A stretch of DNA of 64,000 bases from assembly GCF_000187745.1 (NCBI RefSeq), contig NZ_GL732487.1:211285-275284 (forward strand). Reading direction: 5' to 3'. Positions 47,190-55,860 of the stretch are shown one piece after another. The DNA is from Streptococcus sp. M334. GTDB taxonomy: Bacteria > Bacillota > Bacilli > Lactobacillales > Streptococcaceae. The notes under the pieces were generated by a model that saw only the letters and a list, made by a program, of their open reading frames with translations, ran no database searches and had not been told where the DNA came from. Every line of letters starts with the position of its first letter. Position 1 is the first letter of the stretch. The translations under genes were made by a program, and so were the position numbers.

Positions 47190-47271
47190 CTTTCTCCTCA
47201 TATCGTCTTAATAAATGGGCTGAATCAGTTCCAGCCACAGCATGGACTATTATAACACATTCAGGAAAGAG

Positions 47272-47303
47272 AAAAAAGTCTGCTGATTGTAATCAGACAG
47301 ACT
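47272..47303 (-). terminator. Terminator after the HdeD-like gene
   Basis: AGTCTG...CAGACT double stem followed by T6 on the minus strand. Confidence 0.75.
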
Positions 47304-47314
47304 CCATTTTATTC

Positions 47315-47827
47315 TTATTTAATCTTGAAGAATTGAACAATTGCCACAATACCTTGATAAATAAAGACAAAGGCAATGGTGTAACTAATATAGAGACCGG
47401 TCATCAATGGGTATCCCATCATGATTAAACCTGCTACGATTCCTAAAATCCCCATCCAAACTAGAGGGGTACCTACCGATTTATCCGTCTTACGAACCTT
47501 GAAACCAACGATAGTTTTTGTAATACCATTTGTCAAGACCCATAAAGAAATGATAAATGGTACAAATGTTACCATTTCAATAAAGCTACCTGAGAATAAG
47601 GTAAGAGCGAGGATGAGGGTAACAATTCCTCCAAATAAATTCCAGCCATGCTTTTCTTCTGATTTGAAGTATTGTACAATCTCAGAAATCCCTTGAACTG
47701 CAAATACAAGTGCAAACAAGAAAGTCATGGAAGCCAAGCTAATAAGAGGATGTGCAAACATATTAAAACCTGCAAAAACTGCAAAAATACCCGCAATTAG
47801 TAACAACCATTTCCAAATTTTCGACAT
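47315..47827 (-). CDS. HdeD family (DUF308) membrane protein
   Basis: 170 aa with six helices in three pairs, GIFAVFAGFNMFAHPLISL and LGIVAGLIMMGYPLM as DUF308 repeats. The start overlaps the stop of the tetR remnant (TAATG), so they formed one operon. General role in acid/stress response is by family only. Confidence 0.85.
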   Translation of the reverse strand: MSKIWKWLLLIAGIFAVFAGFNMFAHPLISLASMTFLFALVFAVQGISEIVQYFKSEEKHGWNLFGGIVTLILALTLFSGSFIEMVTFVPFIISLWVLTNGITKTIVGFKVRKTDKSVGTPLVWMGILGIVAGLIMMGYPLMTGLYISYTIAFVFIYQGIVAIVQFFKIK

Positions 47828-48098
47828 TATTTTTCTCCTTTTTTAGAGGAATCTTCCTCTAGTATTCCATAAATCATCATATCCAAAACCTGTGATAATT
47901 GATGTTCATATCCTGAAACCAAGTTAGATAGAGGTCTGATTTCCCTGAAAAATTATGATACAAAACTCCTTTGGCAATACCATCCACTTTACAAAGTTCA
48001 TTGATGACAAAACCTTGATAGCCTTTTGTAGCAAATTCAAACAAAGCAGCGGTAATGATTTTCTCTCTTCGTAGTCTTGTTTTTTCTTCTTTTCTCAT
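47827..48098 (-). pseudogene. TetR regulator with internal deletion and frameshift
   Basis: The N-terminal TetR HTH is intact (RREKIITAALFEFATKGYQG, GIAKGVLYHNFSGK, residues 1-55), then the frame ends at 73 aa. A second frame carries a TetR-like C-terminus (HQLSQVLDMMIYGILEEDSS) up to TAA 47827. About 100 codons in the middle are missing. The promoter and an operator-like dyad remain perfect. Confidence 0.75.
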
Positions 48099-48120
48099 GT
48101 ATTTACCTCTACATTTTTTA

Positions 48121-48149
48121 ATTATAAACCGATTGGTCTAAAATGTCAA
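48121..48149 (-). promoter_or_regulatory. Promoter and operator of the tetR-HdeD unit
   Basis: TTGACA, 17 nt, TATAAT (perfect). The spacer carries the dyad TAGACCAATCGGTTTA, a likely TetR operator. Confidence 0.8.
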
Positions 48150-48198
48150 GCAACTTTCTCAAAAATTTAACAGTCTGCTGATTGTAGCCATCATAAAC

Positions 48199-48215
48199 AG
48201 ACTGGAATCCAGTCT
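48199..48215. terminator. Palindrome after the RiPP operon, possible weak terminator
   Basis: AGACTGGA-A-TCCAGTCT is a perfect dyad but has only a short T stretch after it. Confidence 0.35.
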
Positions 48216-48241
48216 CAAACATATAATATACACATTCTTCG

Positions 48242-49471
48242 CTAAATGTTTTCACGGATATTCAAGAGTATGATAAAGGCAGCTAGAAGAAATAGCAATA
48301 AAACAAAGCTAACTGCCAGAGTTCCAAAGCTAGTAGCAATGGTTACCAAAGCTATTGTAAATAAGCTAGGTAAAACAACTGTAATGGCGCCGATAGAGGA
48401 TTGAACTGCTCCCATTGACTCCTCAGGTATTTGTTTAAAAATGAGTTCCTGTAATCGAGGAGAGAGGATACCTGCGAAAAAGGCATCCAAGGCACTAAAG
48501 ATAAGAATCCAGTCAAAACGAACTGCCACAAAGCCAACTAAAAGGAGTAATTGGATAATAAGCGAGGCATATAGGGCTAGTTTTATGGAGATTGTATTCT
48601 TCAGATAGCCACTCACAAGGCTTCCGACAATAAGGGCTGACAATTCAAGGGTGGATAACAAGGCAAGAGATTGACCTGTTTGTAAATTCAAAAAGGGCTG
48701 ATTCCTCAAAAACAGAGTAGAAACAGGAACTGTAACATTTATCACTGCTTGACTAATAGAGATAATAAACAAAACCAAGAGCACCTTATTCATATTCCAT
48801 ATCAATTTTGATGATTGGAGCAGATGCTGGCAAAAGGATTTTACAGAGAGTCCTTCTTGATAGCTAATCGTTTTTTCTACTTTCAAGAGGTCTGTTTTTA
48901 TGAAAAGAATACCTAAAAATGCGATTAAAAAGGTCAGAGCATTCAGTAAGGAAATAGACTGGATAGATAGAATACCTAGTAAGACTCCTCCTAGAATATT
49001 ACTGATTGTTTTCACTAAACTAACAGTTGACTGTTTAAATCCAATAGCTTCTGCCAGATGGTCTTGCCCAATAATTCTAATGAAAATCGGAGTGAGCATG
49101 GCGCCTGAAAAATAACTCAATGTGTCAGATAAGAGGTTAATCAGACAAATAAATGCTACTAATAACAAGGAAAAGGACTGCCCTGAAAGTGATAAAGAAA
49201 CGATAGAGTAAAGCAAAAATTTTGCAAAACTAATCATTGTATATTTTAGGACACGATGATGTTGAAAATCCGCCAAAACTCCCAGAAAGATTTGCAGAAC
49301 TTGAGGAAGGGTTTCTGAAATCGTGATCAGTAAAATCGCCAAAGGAGCAAAAGAAGCATCTGCCACATAATTCAAAAAGGCCAGATAAAAAATCGTATCC
49401 CCAAGCGTCGAAATCCACTGGTTGATGGTTAATTGCCTAAAATCTCTATTTTGAAGAAATACTTTCATCAC
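48242..49471 (-). CDS. MFS transporter of the RiPP locus, putative exporter
   Basis: 409 aa, twelve helices, with LGVLADFQHHRVLK after TM2. Overlaps the synthetase gene by 4 nt (ATGA), so strictly coupled to it. Position in the operon suggests export of, or immunity to, the modified peptide. No ABC transporter or leader protease is seen nearby. Confidence 0.78.
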   Translation of the reverse strand: MMKVFLQNRDFRQLTINQWISTLGDTIFYLAFLNYVADASFAPLAILLITISETLPQVLQIFLGVLADFQHHRVLKYTMISFAKFLLYSIVSLSLSGQSFSLLLVAFICLINLLSDTLSYFSGAMLTPIFIRIIGQDHLAEAIGFKQSTVSLVKTISNILGGVLLGILSIQSISLLNALTFLIAFLGILFIKTDLLKVEKTISYQEGLSVKSFCQHLLQSSKLIWNMNKVLLVLFIISISQAVINVTVPVSTLFLRNQPFLNLQTGQSLALLSTLELSALIVGSLVSGYLKNTISIKLALYASLIIQLLLLVGFVAVRFDWILIFSALDAFFAGILSPRLQELIFKQIPEESMGAVQSSIGAITVVLPSLFTIALVTIATSFGTLAVSFVLLLFLLAAFIILLNIRENI

Positions 49472-51393
49472 AACTCCTTCATATCCATGTACTTAGATAA
49501 CACATAAAGGTACTCTTGCTTATCTGCTTTAGAATACTTCACATAGCACTCTACTGTATTTAACAAAGACAATGCAACTTCTTTATATTTTCTTACTTTA
49601 AAATAACAATACAGTTCTAACAATGTATCAGCTATCCCTAGCATACCATTCCAGAAATCTGCATATTGAGCAAATTCTGTAATTAATCCTTCAGATAATT
49701 CTTTGATTAGATCTGTATACTTTTCAAAATCTATAAAAATCAAAGCACGAATAAATCCTGCTGTCCCGTTATTTAGATAAGGTGAAACTAAATTTGATTC
49801 TATCGGAACCATCCTACCATTATCTGCCACAATTAATTTTTCAATAATGATATTAATTCCATAATCAATAATATCGCAATCAAAGTCATATATTTTCATC
49901 AAAATAAGTAAGCCAGACAATCCATCTAGTCCTAAATTTTTTTCTCTATGCATCAGATGTTGCAGTAATCGCTGATTATTTTTAGCATTCTCATATCGTT
50001 GAAAATTGACTAGTTCTTTATTAATAATCTCAGTAATAGTAAAAGATCTTTCTGGTTGATCAGTTAGAACCTCATCTAAACTATGCAGGGATTCAATTTG
50101 ATAAACATAAATTTCATTTAAATCTTTCAGGATATCAGATACTGTTGCATCCTTAGAAAATAGTTTTTCTATAATACTTGTAAAATTTGTTCTTAAACCA
50201 AATTCAGCCAATAAAGAATTTAAAATATGATATGATTGTGATAAATCGTCCATTGATTTTATATGCAATCTAGCCAACAAAAATAGTAGTAAATTCCCAA
50301 CTTTATGGCAATCAGATACTTTGCCATCTATAGAGTTCCATTCCTTTAAGCTAATTACGCTATACAAACCAATAGCTGGTTTATTATCATACTCATAACT
50401 ATTTTCTAAATCTACAAAGTAAAGTTTATTCTCTGATTTTATAAAATTTCCGGGATGTATATCATTTAAAATAATATTTCGACTATGAAAATATTCAACC
50501 AATTCTAATAGTTCCCTAGTAATCAATAAAAAACTTTTAAATTTCTTAGTGTTTAACTCCTTATTAGGCTTCTTATAGCTGACAATAGAGTATGCTTTTG
50601 TGTATTTTAATAAATCACTACCATCTATAAACTCATAAATATAATATTGGTTAATCCACTCTGTAACAGTTTCACGCACAACTGGAGTATGATCTAATAA
50701 TTTTTTTGAAATTTCATATTCATTTTTTCTAAGTGTTTGAGTCTCTACCCCTCTAAAAGAAATAACATGAGGCCGACATTCCTTCAAAATATACTTTTTA
50801 CCTTCTATCACTGAATCTACTTGATAGACGTTTCCTCCACTTGACTGTGATAGCATGGCTTTCAATCTATAATTTCTTGATAAATATGAATCCTTTATAA
50901 ACGTATTCTCTTGAATATCTTGAATCCATTCTGGTAAGTTAAAATATGGTTTTTGATAGTCTTGCCATTTTTCTCCATTTGGTCCCAGCAAAGTCGGAAT
51001 GCCTTTTTCTAAATACTCCAAATCTTCTCTAAAGAAGCCATATCTATAAAAAATCGTATTGGAATCTTTATAGGCACGATCACTTAGAATATAAATTCCC
51101 TCCATATTTTTAGGAATAGTTTGGTAAAGAAGCTCTAATAGATCAAGAAAAACATGGTCATTTTCAGGATAAATCGTAAAATATTTCCCCGAATTAACAG
51201 GAGATTCTCTAACAGAAAAATTATAGGCTACATCTTCTTCTCTATATATATACTTATAAGATATCTTTCTAGCATCTAACAAAGGAGAAAGAAGATTATA
51301 CATATCCTTATAATTATCAAACGTTGCTGATATATGAATTTTATAACCATAAATAGGCAAACTTTCTTCGTTTACAATTTTATATTTATACAT
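49468..51393 (-). CDS. Class III lanthionine synthetase-like enzyme (LanKC-like)
   Basis: 641 aa. N-terminal lyase-like part: YGYKIHISATFDNYKDMYN (16-34), GKYFTIYP (69-76), IYILSDRAYKDSNTIFYRYG (100-119). Kinase-like part: GGNVY (186-190), K204 in YILKECRP, D311 in NDIHPGNF, D328 in FVDLEN. Cyclase-like C-terminus with glycine motifs LDGLSG (489-494), NNGTAGF (541-547) and WNGMLGI (581-587), without the zinc Cys/Cys/His of LanC. Shorter than typical LanKC (about 800-900 aa), so the cyclase part is reduced. SD ATAGGAGAAAAG. AT-rich. Confidence 0.85.
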   Translation of the reverse strand: MYKYKIVNEESLPIYGYKIHISATFDNYKDMYNLLSPLLDARKISYKYIYREEDVAYNFSVRESPVNSGKYFTIYPENDHVFLDLLELLYQTIPKNMEGIYILSDRAYKDSNTIFYRYGFFREDLEYLEKGIPTLLGPNGEKWQDYQKPYFNLPEWIQDIQENTFIKDSYLSRNYRLKAMLSQSSGGNVYQVDSVIEGKKYILKECRPHVISFRGVETQTLRKNEYEISKKLLDHTPVVRETVTEWINQYYIYEFIDGSDLLKYTKAYSIVSYKKPNKELNTKKFKSFLLITRELLELVEYFHSRNIILNDIHPGNFIKSENKLYFVDLENSYEYDNKPAIGLYSVISLKEWNSIDGKVSDCHKVGNLLLFLLARLHIKSMDDLSQSYHILNSLLAEFGLRTNFTSIIEKLFSKDATVSDILKDLNEIYVYQIESLHSLDEVLTDQPERSFTITEIINKELVNFQRYENAKNNQRLLQHLMHREKNLGLDGLSGLLILMKIYDFDCDIIDYGINIIIEKLIVADNGRMVPIESNLVSPYLNNGTAGFIRALIFIDFEKYTDLIKELSEGLITEFAQYADFWNGMLGIADTLLELYCYFKVRKYKEVALSLLNTVECYVKYSKADKQEYLYVLSKYMDMKEL

Positions 51394-51511
51394 TCTTTTC
51401 TCCTATTGTTATGATGATTTTTTCTTTAGCAATTACCTAAGTTGGTATTTCCTACATTAAAATTCCAAAACCATTATAAGTCTAAAAATAAACTTAATAA
51501 TTGAGTATCTT

Positions 51512-51604
51512 TTACAATACTGTACAAATGATAGTTATTGTCACATCTGCAGACTGATTGAATCTATCTGATTCACGTGTTAATTCATGTACAAATGCTG
51601 TCAT
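51512..51604 (-). CDS. Putative lanthipeptide precursor (30 aa)
   Basis: ATG 51604 behind the strong SD AAAAGGAGAAGCGT; TAA at 51512. Leader-like MTAFVHELTRESDRFNQ then a hydrophobic core SADVTITIICTVL with one Ser, three Thr and one Cys, suitable for dehydration and (methyl)lanthionine formation (S18, T22, T24, C27, T28). It lies 118 nt before the synthetase. No homolog known to me. Confidence 0.65.
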   Translation of the reverse strand: MTAFVHELTRESDRFNQSADVTITIICTVL

Positions 51605-51806
51605 ACGCTTCTCCTTTTCTATTTTATATTTCAATCCTGTAAGTAAAAAAGTTACTAAGGAATTTCATAAAACACCTATGTATTGAATGCCATAAAAATC
51701 AATTAGATTTTCAACAACAATCCTACACTCTTACTTAACAAGTTTGAAATTTTATTTGTAATCCACTTATGCGACCTAGGATTTGCTTCAAATGTCTTAC
51801 AAGGAC

Positions 51807-51916
51807 AGTATAACACGGAAATTAGCCTATTTTAGAAAATCGCATATTTGATATTTTTTCTTATAGAAATTTCACATTTGCGATTTTAGTAGATTTAATT
51901 ATTTCACTGGTATAAT
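51807..51916. promoter_or_regulatory. Divergent shp / RiPP regulatory region
   Basis: Plus promoter -10 TATAAT at 51911-51916 faces shp. Minus extended -10 TGTTATACT (51807-51812) faces the precursor operon. Between them is the inverted repeat AAAATCGCA (51836-51844) / TGCGATTTT (51879-51887), a candidate Rgg operator. 51605-51806 is a leader with no convincing gene. Confidence 0.6.
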
Positions 51917-51946
51917 AAAGTTATTACTAATGAGGAGTGGAGAAAT

Positions 51947-52024
51947 ATGAAGAAACAAATTTTAACATTATTGAAAATCGTTGCTGAGATTATTATCATT
52001 TTCCCGTTTCTAACTAATCGATAA
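51947..52024 (+). CDS. shp: SHP pheromone precursor (short hydrophobic peptide, 25 aa)
   Basis: ATG 51947 behind GAGGAGTGGAG. Starts MKKQILTLLKIVA and ends EIIIIFPFLTNR: basic N-terminus and hydrophobic C-terminus as in SHP pheromones that are secreted, trimmed and re-imported by Ami/Opp. It overlaps the rgg 3' end by 11 nt in convergent orientation, typical of one SHP group. Confidence 0.88.
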   Translation: MKKQILTLLKIVAEIIIIFPFLTNR

Positions 52025-52877
52025 GTTCTTTGTATTGCTGAAAACGCAATTCAAAAAGGGCTGTTAATTGTGGATTTTCTAATACTTGCAGAGATTGGAT
52101 AAAGTGTTCAATCTCTTTTTGATTGCTTCCCTTAGTTTGAAGGAAAATGCTCATCTTCTTTAAAAACTGCCACAATAATTTCTCAAAAACATCGTATGGA
52201 CGGAGCATACTCTCCAGCTCGGCTTCAAAGATTGGGATATAAGAAAAAAATTTGCGCTCCATGAGCTCTGAGATGATATTTAACAGCCCTTGTTTCATAT
52301 ACAGTCTATTATGTACCAACTCTTTAAATTCCTTGGATTTTTCGAGTAAGGAGGTTGATAAAAATATCAAATCTTGATTGCTTAGGAAAGGCATAGTATT
52401 GCAAAAAAGATAGAGTTCAAACCAGGTCCAAGATTCGATAGCATAGAGGTAGGTCGTCAAAAACTCCCTATCCTCCTCTTCTAGTGGGTAGCTTTTATCT
52501 AGTGAATGGATGGCATCTTTGATTACAATAGCATTCAAACGACGATAGGTCTGCGCCATCTGTTCTTGCTCGACTTCCTCCAACAGTTGCTCTAAACCAG
52601 CTATATCTTGGTGGGCAAAGCGATCCACAACCCTTCTACCCATTCGCATATGTGGAGATTCTTGATAGTTGTTGAGCTTATGCCCAAACTCATCAAAATT
52701 CATATTGATTCCTTGAATAGCTAGAATTAACTTGTCCGCAGATAACATAGACTGCCCTAGTTCAAACTTAGACAACTGAGAAGCTGTTAGTCCAGCACAA
52801 GCCACATCTGACTGCTTGAGCTTTCTAGCCAAGCGCAATTCCTTGTAAAATTCTCCCAATTCCATTCTCTCAATCAT
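52014..52877 (-). CDS. rgg: Rgg family peptide-responsive regulator
   Basis: 287 aa. HTH at residues about 9-60 (LKQSDVACAGLTASQLSKFELG), then helical repeats. GGAGG lies 7 nt before ATG 52877. Convergent partner of shp, so the cognate receptor. It resembles the Rgg144-type locus of pneumococcus in position. Expected target: the divergent shp and RiPP promoters. Confidence 0.92.
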   Translation of the reverse strand: MIERMELGEFYKELRLARKLKQSDVACAGLTASQLSKFELGQSMLSADKLILAIQGINMNFDEFGHKLNNYQESPHMRMGRRVVDRFAHQDIAGLEQLLEEVEQEQMAQTYRRLNAIVIKDAIHSLDKSYPLEEEDREFLTTYLYAIESWTWFELYLFCNTMPFLSNQDLIFLSTSLLEKSKEFKELVHNRLYMKQGLLNIISELMERKFFSYIPIFEAELESMLRPYDVFEKLLWQFLKKMSIFLQTKGSNQKEIEHFIQSLQVLENPQLTALFELRFQQYKELID

Positions 52878-52901
52878 CTGACCACCTCCTATTTTTTATA
52901 T

Positions 52902-52931
52902 AGTATATCATTATTTCTACAGTTTTGTCAA
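52902..52931 (-). promoter_or_regulatory. rgg promoter
   Basis: TTGACA, 18 nt, TATACT on the minus strand. Confidence 0.75.
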
Positions 52932-52954
52932 AATATTCTGACATTTAAGAGAGC

Positions 52955-52978
52955 AAAAAAGCCAGCCTTAAGCTGACT
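52955..52978 (-). terminator. Terminator of the tsaB-rimI-tsaD operon
   Basis: AGTCAGC-TTAA-GGCTGGCT stem followed by T6 on the minus strand. Confidence 0.8.
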
Positions 52979-52980
52979 CC

Positions 52981-53991
52981 TTATTCCATCGTATCAAAAG
53001 CGAGACTTGGTTTGGCATTGAGGTCCAAGCCTGAGAAGTTTTCTTTGTTCCACTCGCTGACGCTGGCATAGGCAATCATACCTGCATTGTCTCCACAGAG
53101 GCGCAGAGGTGGGATGATAACCTTGACATCTGTGATTTCAGTTGCTAGGCGTTCTCTGAGACCTTTATTGGCTGCCACACCACCTGCCACGACTAGAGTT
53201 TTAACAGGGTATTTCTCCAAGGCTTTCTTGGTTTTAGCCATGAGAATATCCAAGACAGCAGCTTGGAAGGACGCACACAAGTCCGCTGTAGACAAGCTCT
53301 CTCCCTTTTGCTCGGCATTGTGGTGAAGATTGATAAAGGCAGATTTCAAACCTGAGAATGAAAACTCCAGATTATCCTCCTTAATCATGGCACGGGGAAA
53401 ATCATAAATATCCTGCCCCTGATGAGCCAGCTCGTCAATCTCACGACCTGCAGGATAGGTCAAACCCATGACACGGCCAACCTTATCATAGGCCTCACCC
53501 ACTGCGTCATCTCGCGTTTCTCCAACAATCTTGTAGTCACCAGCTTCCGAAACATAAACCAACTCTGTGTGTCCACCGCTGACTAAGAGGGCTAGTAAGG
53601 GAAAGTCCAACGGCTCCACGCTCTGAGCTGCCATGAGGTGACCAGCCATATGGTTAACAGGGATAAGTGGAAGTCCATGTGCCCAAGCAAAGGCCTTGGC
53701 AGCTGACAAACCAACGAGTAAGGCTCCAACTAATCCTGGCCCATAGGTGACTGCAACAGCTGTCACATCGTCTTCGGTAATCCCTGCTTCTGCCAACGCC
53801 TCCTCGATGCAGGCTGTAATGACCTCGACATGGTGACGACTGGCTACTTCAGGCACTACGCCCCCAAAACGTTTGTGGCTTTCAATTTGACTAGCAATGA
53901 CATTGGACAAGAGCTCATCGTCGTTTTTCAAGACGGCGACACTGGTCTCATCACAGGATGTCTCAAATGCTAAAATATATCTATCCTTCAT
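52981..53991 (-). CDS. tsaD: TsaD, tRNA threonylcarbamoyladenosine transferase
   Basis: 336 aa. Metal-binding HMAGHL (H-x3-H near 110), [22 protein letters not shown] and [11 protein letters not shown]. With TsaB makes the t6A modification on ANN-decoding tRNAs. Overlaps rimI by 11 nt. Confidence 0.96.
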   Translation of the reverse strand: MKDRYILAFETSCDETSVAVLKNDDELLSNVIASQIESHKRFGGVVPEVASRHHVEVITACIEEALAEAGITEDDVTAVAVTYGPGLVGALLVGLSAAKAFAWAHGLPLIPVNHMAGHLMAAQSVEPLDFPLLALLVSGGHTELVYVSEAGDYKIVGETRDDAVGEAYDKVGRVMGLTYPAGREIDELAHQGQDIYDFPRAMIKEDNLEFSFSGLKSAFINLHHNAEQKGESLSTADLCASFQAAVLDILMAKTKKALEKYPVKTLVVAGGVAANKGLRERLATEITDVKVIIPPLRLCGDNAGMIAYASVSEWNKENFSGLDLNAKPSLAFDTME

Positions 53992-54418
53992 CTATTTCTC
54001 TCTTCATGATAATGGCGTCCTCGACTGGGTCATGGTAGTAGGCCTTTCGCTCAGCGATGACTGCCATCTTTTCTTTCTTGTAAAATGCTTGCGCTCGATG
54101 ATTTGACTTTCTAACTTCTAGGAAAATCTCCTTGTCTGTCGGCAGTGTTGCAAACAAGGCGGATGCAATTCCCTGACCCTGATAAGTTTGTTTAACAGCG
54201 ATTTGCAAGACTTCTGCTTCAAAGAGATTCTCCTGAACAGCTAGAAAGGCAATCACTTCCGCCCCATCATAAGCTAGAGCATACCAAGTCTGGTCTTGGG
54301 ACAGGTCTGCTTGGATTTGTTCCAGTGTCCAAGGGCTAACCGAGTAAACATCCGCCATGACAGCGTAGATGGCTTGAGCCAAGTCAGGCTGCTGTTGGAT
54401 TCGTTTGATTTCTATCAT
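53981..54418 (-). CDS. rimI: RimI-like GNAT N-acetyltransferase
   Basis: 145 aa GNAT fold with the acetyl-CoA loop [15 protein letters not shown] and [16 protein letters not shown]. Probably acetylates a ribosomal protein N-terminus. Overlaps tsaB by 4 nt. Confidence 0.9.
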   Translation of the reverse strand: MIEIKRIQQQPDLAQAIYAVMADVYSVSPWTLEQIQADLSQDQTWYALAYDGAEVIAFLAVQENLFEAEVLQIAVKQTYQGQGIASALFATLPTDKEIFLEVRKSNHRAQAFYKKEKMAVIAERKAYYHDPVEDAIIMKREIDEG

Positions 54419-55098
54419 AGGCGTTTAATGTAAGACTCGCCAGACTCAGTATGGTTCTTGAGCCAATTTTCCTCAGCCTCAACACGTTTAAGATAATTCG
54501 GTACAAAATCATGCAAGGAATCGGCTTCCTTATCCCAGGCTAAAAGTGCCAGATTGGCTGCGTTAGGTAAGGTCTCTTTGAAATTAGTCCTTGGCAAGTG
54601 TTCTTGCATTTGCTCCACAAAGGGGCCAACTTCTCCGACAAAGGTTACCTGACTAGCACCCTTGATTAGCTCGATGACTCGCTCAAAAGGCAGGTGTGCT
54701 TCTGGCATGATAGGTTTGGCATTTTCATAAAATCCTGCATAAACATTGTTGCGACGTGCATCCATCAAAGGAACGAACAAGCCTTCTTGTTGGTATGGAA
54801 CCAGAGCTAAGAGACTCGACATACCAACCAACTCGATGTTCAGAGTGTGAGCTAAGGTTTTGGCAGTCGCTACCGCAATTCGCAAGCCTGTGTAGCTACC
54901 TGGTCCTTCCGCCACCACGATTCTGTCCAAATCCTTGGGCGTCCAGTCCAAACTCGCCATCAAAAAGTCGATGGCTGGCATGAGGGTGATACTGTGATTT
55001 TTCTTAATATTAATCGTCGTCTCGGCAAGAACCTGCTTGTCCTCTAAAATAGCGAGAGAAAGAGCCTTGCTGGACGTATCAAAAGCTAATACTTTCAT
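54415..55098 (-). CDS. tsaB: TsaB, t6A scaffold protein
   Basis: 227 aa actin-like fold with MKVLAFDTSSKALSLAI and EGPGSYTGLRIAVATAKTLA. Inactive partner of TsaD. First gene of the operon, SD AGGAATGTG. Confidence 0.94.
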   Translation of the reverse strand: MKVLAFDTSSKALSLAILEDKQVLAETTINIKKNHSITLMPAIDFLMASLDWTPKDLDRIVVAEGPGSYTGLRIAVATAKTLAHTLNIELVGMSSLLALVPYQQEGLFVPLMDARRNNVYAGFYENAKPIMPEAHLPFERVIELIKGASQVTFVGEVGPFVEQMQEHLPRTNFKETLPNAANLALLAWDKEADSLHDFVPNYLKRVEAEENWLKNHTESGESYIKRL

Positions 55099-55248
55099 AA
55101 CACATTCCTATCTTTTTGTCTGCTTACTATTATACTACAAAAGCTGGCACATGGGAATTTTCTTTGCCCCCAAACAAAAATGCCTATATTTAGCCCAAAA
55201 ACAATTCGCAAATAAAATTCAAAAAAATCTTCACTTTTCCTTTTCTTT

Positions 55249-55256
55249 TCCGAATA
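55249..55256 (+). promoter_or_regulatory. Cin-box-like octamer
   Basis: TCCGAATA, one mismatch to TACGAATA, about 50 nt before a small membrane-protein ORF. Confidence 0.35.
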
Positions 55257-55307
55257 TAAAAGTGAACAAGAAAATTGAAAGGATCTTCGTAAAAAGTTTG
55301 GTAAGTC

Positions 55308-55484
55308 ATGCTAGATAAGAAACACATTTTTAGAAAGATAAATTTTATTATCTTTATCTCTTACAGTTTGCTCAGTATTCTCAATGATTTAAACATTACT
55401 ACTATCCCTTTACCATTCGATTTATCTGTTTGTATTGTTTTATTTTTATGTTTCAACTCTATTTTTGAACAGAAGAATTCTTAA
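55308..55484 (+). CDS. Small two-helix membrane protein, possible orphan immunity protein
   Basis: 58 aa, ATG 55308 to TAA 55484. A basic start MLDKKHIFRKIN is followed by two hydrophobic stretches (FIIFISYSLLSIL and DLSVCIVLFLCF). A cin-box-like octamer is upstream and a terminator downstream. In pneumococcus cibABC lies between rnjA and tsaB on this strand, so this could be a cibC-like remnant; no double-Gly bacteriocin ORF is present. Confidence 0.45.
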   Translation: MLDKKHIFRKINFIIFISYSLLSILNDLNITTIPLPFDLSVCIVLFLCFNSIFEQKNS

Positions 55485-55543
55485 CATAAAACTAATAAGC
55501 TCTGAAAATTCCATTGTCATGTCATTTTAGAAAAATGCAAAGA

Positions 55544-55576
55544 CCACCTCATCTTGATAGATGGGGTGGAATTTTC
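55544..55576 (+). terminator. Terminator after the small membrane ORF
   Basis: CCACCTCATC / GATGGGGTGG stem then AATTTT. Confidence 0.7.
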
Positions 55577-55610
55577 GTGTCGTAAATCTACTATCTCTAT
55601 ATCCCCAAAC

Positions 55611-55637
55611 AAAAATGCCCTAGCATCAGCAGGGCAT
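55611..55637 (-). terminator. Terminator of the frameshifted small membrane gene
   Basis: ATGCCCT / AGGGCAT stem followed by T5 on the minus strand, touching the stop codon. Confidence 0.75.
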
Positions 55638-55854
55638 CTAAGCATTTAATCCAAAGAAAAATACAAACCAAACGACATAGGTTACAAGGAAGAGAAAAAG
55701 CGAATAGAGAGTCACAAAGGTAATCTTCCACAAGAACTTGGTTTGTCGTCGTTCCAGTTTGGCAAATAGAAGATTCCCTCCATAAACACAAGCTAGAAAG
55801 ACTATAAAACACCAAGAGGCGAACCCCTATCGCAAATTCAAACAAACTAAACAT
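55638..55854 (-). pseudogene. Small membrane protein gene broken in a G4 run
   Basis: ATG 55854 with SD AGGAGG gives MFSLFEFAIG; at the GGGG run (55824-55827) removal of one G joins it to FASWCFIVFLACVYGG, NLLFAKLERRQTKFLW and a last helix ending FFFGLNA, TAG at 55638. The repaired product is about 71 aa with two to three helices. The terminator directly after supports a once-real gene. Confidence 0.6.
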
Positions 55855-55860
55855 TCTTAA

